This document shows positions 60,745-64,000 of a stretch of 64,000 bases of DNA, one piece after another (within the stretch, counting starts at the first letter, position 1; each line of letters starts with the position of its first letter). The stretch is taken from the NCBI GenBank assembly GCA_015064625.1, contig SVRW01000005.1, positions 35,152-99,151 of the forward strand, written 5' to 3'. The notes under the pieces were generated by a model. It was not told where the DNA came from, did not search any database, and was given only the letters and a program-made list of their open reading frames with translations. The stretch comes from Oscillospiraceae bacterium (GTDB lineage Bacteria > Bacillota > Clostridia > Oscillospirales > CAG-382). The position numbers and the translations under genes were made by a program.

Positions 60745-63012
60745 TTATTCTCCAATTCCTATGGTTCTGAACGCTTCAGCCTGCAATGTGTAAAGTCTGT
60801 GATAAACTCCTTTTTCGGAAAGGAGCTTTGCAGGTTTTCCTTGTTCGGCTATTTTTCCATCCTCTATAACTATTATCTTATCTGCATTTTTTAGCGTCGA
60901 AAGTCTGTGGGCAATTATTATGGTCGTTCGGTTTTCCGTAACCTTGTCCAGAGCTTTTTGAATTTGATGCTCTGTTTGCGTATCCATTGCGGCTGTTGCT
61001 TCGTCAAGAATAAGTATTTTGGGGTTTGTCAGTATTGCTCTTGCTATTGAGATGCGCTGTCTTTCACCACCTGACAAATCCTTGTGACCAAACCCGACCA
61101 TTGTTTCGTATCCGTCGGGATATGCCATAATGAATTTATGGGCATAAGCCGCTTTCGCGGCGTTAATAACTTCTTCATCCGTTGCATCGGGTTTTGCATA
61201 TCTGATGTTTTCAAGAATAGTTCCTCTGAAAAGGTAGGTTTCTTGGGAAACAATAGCGATAGCGCCGTGGAGATCTTTTGTGGAGATGTTCTTGGTGTTT
61301 ATACCGTCAACGGTTATTTCTCCTGAATCGGGGTCGTATAATCTTATAAGCAGGTTTGCTATGGTGCTTTTGCCTGCTCCTGTTTTACCCACGACGCCAA
61401 TGGTTTCTCCTGCTTTTATATCAAAAGATATATTTCTGAGAATATCTCTGCCTTTTGAATATGAAAAGCAAACGTCTTTGAAGGAAACGTCTCCTTTTAT
61501 GTTTTCTAAATGGACTGGATTTTCTGTATCAGGTACGTCTGAAACGTTGTCCTGAATCTCAAAAAGTCGACTCAATGCGTTAAGTGAGTCTGACCACCAG
61601 TTTGAAACGTGAGATATCTGCTGAACGGGGGCGAATGCCATTTCTATATATGCAATAAACGCAAGAAAATCGCCATAATTCATTTTTCCCTGCATAACCT
61701 CTATACCGCCTAATGCCCAGACAATATAAACGCCGAATCGGAGTATAAAGCCTAAAACTGGATAAATTTTATTGCTTTTTATAGAGACCTCTGCACCGCA
61801 TTCTTCTGCTTCTTCGCAAACTTTGGAAAAGCGTTTTTCTTCGCTTGATTCCTTGGAGAAAGCTTTAACAACTCTCATTCCTGTGATTATATCGCTGACG
61901 AATGATGAGTAGGATATGGCTTTTATGAAATTCCTTGTGTGAAGCTTCCGAAAAAGCTTTAATAAAAATCTGTAAGTGAAAAAGAAAATCGGTATTGTAA
62001 CAAAGGAATAAAGAGCAAGGAGAGGGTTTATACAGAATAAAATAATGAGGACGGAAATCAACTGTATTCCGTTTGTTATAAGATATGGGAAGCCGTCGCA
62101 AAGAAAATGATATATAGAATCGGCATCTCGGTTTATCTGAGTCATCAGACCGCCCGTTTGTCTCCCTGTGAAAAAGCTAAGACTTAAATTGTTGATTGAA
62201 CGGAAAATGGTCATTTTCAAGCTGAATACGACTCTTGCGGAAACCCTTGCGGTTATTACACCGTTCAGCATATTGGCAAACATTGATATAAGTCGAATTC
62301 CTGCTATAACACCAACGATACCTAAAACCATTCCATAATACTTTCCGCCTTTTTCAAGAACGTCATCGTAGAACACTTTAGTGCTTGCGTAAGGTGCTAT
62401 AAGTCCAAGTGTGGTTGTGATACCAACGGTGAGGAAAATTAAAAATATGTAGAATTTAAATTCTTTAAAGAAAACAGTAAGACGTTTGACAAGACCCGTT
62501 TTATCAACGCAGGCGGGACAGAATTTTCTGCCCTTATCTGCATATTTTCTTCCGCATTTTGGGCAATAATCTTCAGCAGAAGTAAAGGCTCTGAGCTTCT
62601 TTGAATCAAGGTTTCCTTCTTCATCTTTGCTTGCCAGAAGCTCCTTTAAATCGTAAGCATCATCTTTTGATGCGAAAGAAGCGTTGAAAAGCAAAACTTC
62701 TTTATCTTCCAGTGTGGCAGAAACCGTCAGTGTTGATATTTCTTCAACGCAGACTATTTCCTTTACGTCCTTTGCAGAAAGAAGGCAAAATCTGTCGCAT
62801 TCAAAAACGGAAACAGGGGAGTCCGTTCCTTTTTTTACAGTAGAAGTTCCTTCTGCAACTACGAGCTGTTCGTTTGTGATAACTACCCAAACGTCTTTTT
62901 TGAAAAGAGCTTCGCTATAATCGGCAGAAAAAGCTGCTCCGCTTTCCAAATCAATATTTTTTGTGTGAAGAAAGTCTGCCACAGAGGCAGGAAGCATTGA
63001 AGTTTTTATCAT
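60745..63012 (-). CDS. ABC exporter with N-terminal domain and zinc ribbon (first gene of operon)
   Basis: A 755-residue paralogue of the last gene of this operon. An N-terminal PH-like domain covers about 1-145, then a zinc ribbon (C150, C153, C165, C168), six membrane helices (about 175-470), and an ATPase with GKTGAGKST, LSGGERQR and LILDEATAAMD. Both partners keep a catalytic Glu after Walker B, so if they form a heterodimer neither site is degenerate. Only GGTG precedes the ATG. The upstream 235 nt are AT-rich and lead to the tRNA-Ser promoter on the other strand. Confidence 0.9.
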   Translation of the reverse strand: MIKTSMLPASVADFLHTKNIDLESGAAFSADYSEALFKKDVWVVITNEQLVVAEGTSTVKKGTDSPVSVFECDRFCLLSAKDVKEIVCVEEISTLTVSATLEDKEVLLFNASFASKDDAYDLKELLASKDEEGNLDSKKLRAFTSAEDYCPKCGRKYADKGRKFCPACVDKTGLVKRLTVFFKEFKFYIFLIFLTVGITTTLGLIAPYASTKVFYDDVLEKGGKYYGMVLGIVGVIAGIRLISMFANMLNGVITARVSARVVFSLKMTIFRSINNLSLSFFTGRQTGGLMTQINRDADSIYHFLCDGFPYLITNGIQLISVLIILFCINPLLALYSFVTIPIFFFTYRFLLKLFRKLHTRNFIKAISYSSFVSDIITGMRVVKAFSKESSEEKRFSKVCEEAEECGAEVSIKSNKIYPVLGFILRFGVYIVWALGGIEVMQGKMNYGDFLAFIAYIEMAFAPVQQISHVSNWWSDSLNALSRLFEIQDNVSDVPDTENPVHLENIKGDVSFKDVCFSYSKGRDILRNISFDIKAGETIGVVGKTGAGKSTIANLLIRLYDPDSGEITVDGINTKNISTKDLHGAIAIVSQETYLFRGTILENIRYAKPDATDEEVINAAKAAYAHKFIMAYPDGYETMVGFGHKDLSGGERQRISIARAILTNPKILILDEATAAMDTQTEHQIQKALDKVTENRTTIIIAHRLSTLKNADKIIVIEDGKIAEQGKPAKLLSEKGVYHRLYTLQAEAFRTIGIGE

Positions 63013-63178
63013 TTAATACACCATTTAAATATGAAGGGAGAAAATCAAATTCATTTTTTGTTTTTACTTAGAAAAAGCATACACAAAACCAATATGAATT
63101 ATATACCAAAACAGATAGAAAATCAATAGAATAAGCAAATAAAAAATGCAAAAAAACGAAAAAAAGCAAAAAAATATC

Positions 63179-63207
63179 TTGACAAACCTAAATCTCTATG
63201 ATATAAT
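63179..63207 (+). promoter_or_regulatory. Consensus promoter of tRNA-Ser
   Basis: TTGACA (63179-63184), 17 nt, TATAAT (63202-63207): perfect sigma-A hexamers. Confidence 0.9.
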
Positions 63208-63247
63208 AGCTTGCGGTTCAAGAGAGTGAGCCTAATAATGAATACTT

Positions 63248-63340
63248 GGAGGAGTCGCCTAGCCTGGTCGAGGGCGCACGATTGGAAATCGTGTAACCGT
63301 CAAAAGCGGTTCGAGGGTTCGAATCCCTCCTCCTCCGCCA
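63248..63340 (+). tRNA. tRNA-Ser(GGA)
   Basis: A class II tRNA with acceptor GGAGGAG/CTCCTCC, anticodon stem CACGATT-GGA-AATCGTG (anticodon GGA, reads UCC/UCU), a long variable arm, T arm GAGGG-TTCGAAT-CCCTC, discriminator G and encoded CCA (63338-63340). Confidence 0.97.
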
Positions 63341-63377
63341 AAAAATAACGGATACCTTATGGTATCCGTTATTTTTT
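63341..63377 (+). terminator. Terminator of tRNA-Ser
   Basis: A 16-bp stem AAAAATAACGGATACC/GGTATCCGTTATTTTT (63341-63356 with 63361-63376) around TTAT, ending in T6. Confidence 0.92.
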
Positions 63378-63672
63378 GCATCAGAAAGGAGGAGGGATTC
63401 GAACGGGTTGGTAGTGAATGACTTGCCAGTGGCAAGTCAGAGCCAACCCTGACCGAGCCCGCAGGCGAGACCGAATCCCTCTTTTCCGCAGAGACAGCAC
63501 TATCTCAAAAGGTATCCGTTATTTTTTGCATCAGAAAGGAGGAGGGATTCGAAGTGTTGGTAGTGAATGACTTGCCAGTGGCAATATCGGGGTCCCCGTA
63601 AAACGAAGTTTTATGGGGTGATTTAAGAGCCAACCCTGACCGAGCCCGCAGGCGAGAGCGAATCCCTTCCTC
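63361..63672. repeat. Tandem 150-bp structured repeat made of tRNA 3'-end sequence
   Basis: Two units start at 63361 and 63511 with the same GGTATCCGTTATTTTTTGCA. Each carries an inverted copy of the tRNA-Ser T arm (63387-63404 is the reverse complement of 63317-63334, 18 of 18), then TTGG, a dyad around ACTTGCCAGTGGCAAGT, CCAACCC, CGAGCCCGCAGGCGAG and a direct CGAATCCCT. The second unit has about 41 extra bases (63585-63625) containing a CCCCGTAAAAC/GTTTTATGGGG hairpin. No coding potential is credible here. Confidence 0.85.
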
Positions 63673-63696
63673 ATAACAATGTAACAACTCAATATG

Positions 63697-63726
63697 AAAA
63701 AAGCACTGCCAGAGCAGTACTTTTTT
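63697..63726 (-). terminator. Terminator of truncated tRNA
   Basis: On the minus strand, AAAAAGTACTGC/GCAGTGCTTTTTT (one mismatch) follows directly behind the CCA of the tRNA 3' fragment. Confidence 0.75.
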
Positions 63727-63769
63727 GGCACCCGCAACGGGAATCGAACCCATAACTAACCCTTAGGAG
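63726..63769 (-). pseudogene. tRNA 3' half, probable attachment site of an integrated element
   Basis: On the minus strand the sequence runs CTCCTAAGGG, then a T arm ATGGG-TTCGATT-CCCGT, acceptor strand TGCGGGT, G and CCA. The 5' half does not follow: the expected anticodon-stem and acceptor partners are absent upstream (63770 and beyond). The fragment keeps a terminator. This is the pattern left when an integrase recombines in a tRNA 3' end. The anticodon loop would read CCT (Arg), which is uncertain. Confidence 0.65.
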
Positions 63770-63808
63770 ATACCGAGGTAAATACAAAATTTGTCCCTTA
63801 TAATACCT

Positions 63809-63836
63809 AAAAATCCCCTGCTGTCAGGGGATTTTT
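63809..63836. terminator. Bidirectional terminator near right edge
   Basis: Stem AAAAATCCCCTG/CAGGGGATTTTT (63809-63820 with 63825-63836), A-rich and T-rich on either side. It may end the last gene of an element entering from the right on the minus strand. Confidence 0.85.
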
Positions 63837-64000
63837 AAGGTTAATGTGTTATCTTGTGTTACGCCGTTACCGCTGATTTTATGATATTTTGCGGTGACCG
63901 ATTAGCAAACAATTAGCAGACGGTTAAATTTTAGGGTGGAGATAATATTCCTACGAAAGTATGCCATTTAACTTCTGTTCACTCGGTTTATTATTGTGTA
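63837..64000. other. Non-coding right edge of window
   Basis: No credible gene. Two ATTAGCA-type direct repeats (63901-63920) and GC-poor sequence are present; such short repeats occur at integrase arm sites, but no integrase reading frame is visible before the window ends. Confidence 0.4.

Noticed and set aside
57879..63012. Cyanophycin-related function for the ABC-DUF1854-ABC operon
   Set aside because: The family name comes from association with cyanophycin genes elsewhere, but no cphA or cyanophycinase is present here.
63361..63672. CRISPR array
   Set aside because: Only two units of 150 bp with internal dyads and no spacer-repeat alternation; no cas genes.
63505..63753. 82- and 68-residue minus-strand frames at the right end
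   Set aside because: They run across repeat units, a tRNA fragment and a terminator, so they are not plausible genes.
63837..64000. C-terminus of an integrase on the minus strand
   Set aside because: All three minus-strand frames close within about 50 bases of the window edge, so no integrase sequence can be claimed.

Overview
The window is a contiguous 64-kb piece of a low-GC Gram-positive (Firmicutes, class Clostridia) chromosome. The evidence is the gene order recR-ybaB-dnaX-SRP RNA, a PolC-type replicase, RNase J, Mini-RNase III, a eukaryote-type glycyl-tRNA synthetase, the oxygen-sensitive NrdD ribonucleotide reductase, and AAAGGAGG-type ribosome binding sites with near-consensus TTGACA-17-TATAAT promoters. 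A dockerin, a GH43 glycosidase, RICIN modules and a giant SpaA-repeat surface protein point to a plant-fibre or gut-associated anaerobe, probably Oscillospirales/Ruminococcaceae-like. That placement is inference; no rRNA is present.

Layout: 1-2.7 kb (minus) is recR, ybaB, dnaX and the large SRP RNA. 2.8-5.5 kb (plus) holds two secreted RICIN-module proteins under near-identical promoters; the second is a peptidoglycan amidase with a dockerin. 5.6-12.4 kb (plus) reads RNase J, an SDR oxidoreductase, ProA, a permuted-papain-like hydrolase, a NagZ-like GH3 enzyme and a lipoprotein. 12.5-18 kb (minus) has a membrane protein, RsmA with an XRE-cupin regulator, a short QueG, S18-SSB-S6 and a PRPP synthetase. 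18.3-24.6 kb (plus) has RecA, RecX, RimO, PgsA, CysS, MrnC and a LexA-like repressor that lacks the autoproteolytic dyad. 24.7-37.1 kb (plus) is the conserved pyrH-frr-uppS-cdsA-dxr-rseP-ispG-polC block followed by cca.

37-64 kb is the accessory half. It contains TrxB beside a NrdD with a fused redoxin domain, a GH43 enzyme, two tandem lipoprotein serpins with divergent reactive loops, a mini-operon of two tiny membrane proteins plus an anchored PstS-like protein, a hemolysin-III protein, and a 2386-residue adhesin with a beta-helix-like region and eleven SpaA repeats. Two lipoproteins, GlyQS and a three-gene ABC-DUF1854-ABC operon follow; both transporters carry N-terminal zinc ribbons. The window ends with tRNA-Ser(GGA), a tandem structured repeat built from tRNA 3'-end sequence, and a tRNA 3' half that still has its terminator, which looks like the edge of an integrated element lying to the right.

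The most unusual items are the non-cleavable-looking LexA homologue, the serpin pair, the NrdD-redoxin fusion next to TrxB, the zinc-ribbon ABC pair, the PstS-like mini-operon, and the repeat and attachment-site structures at the right end. No CRISPR array, restriction system or complete mobile element was seen.
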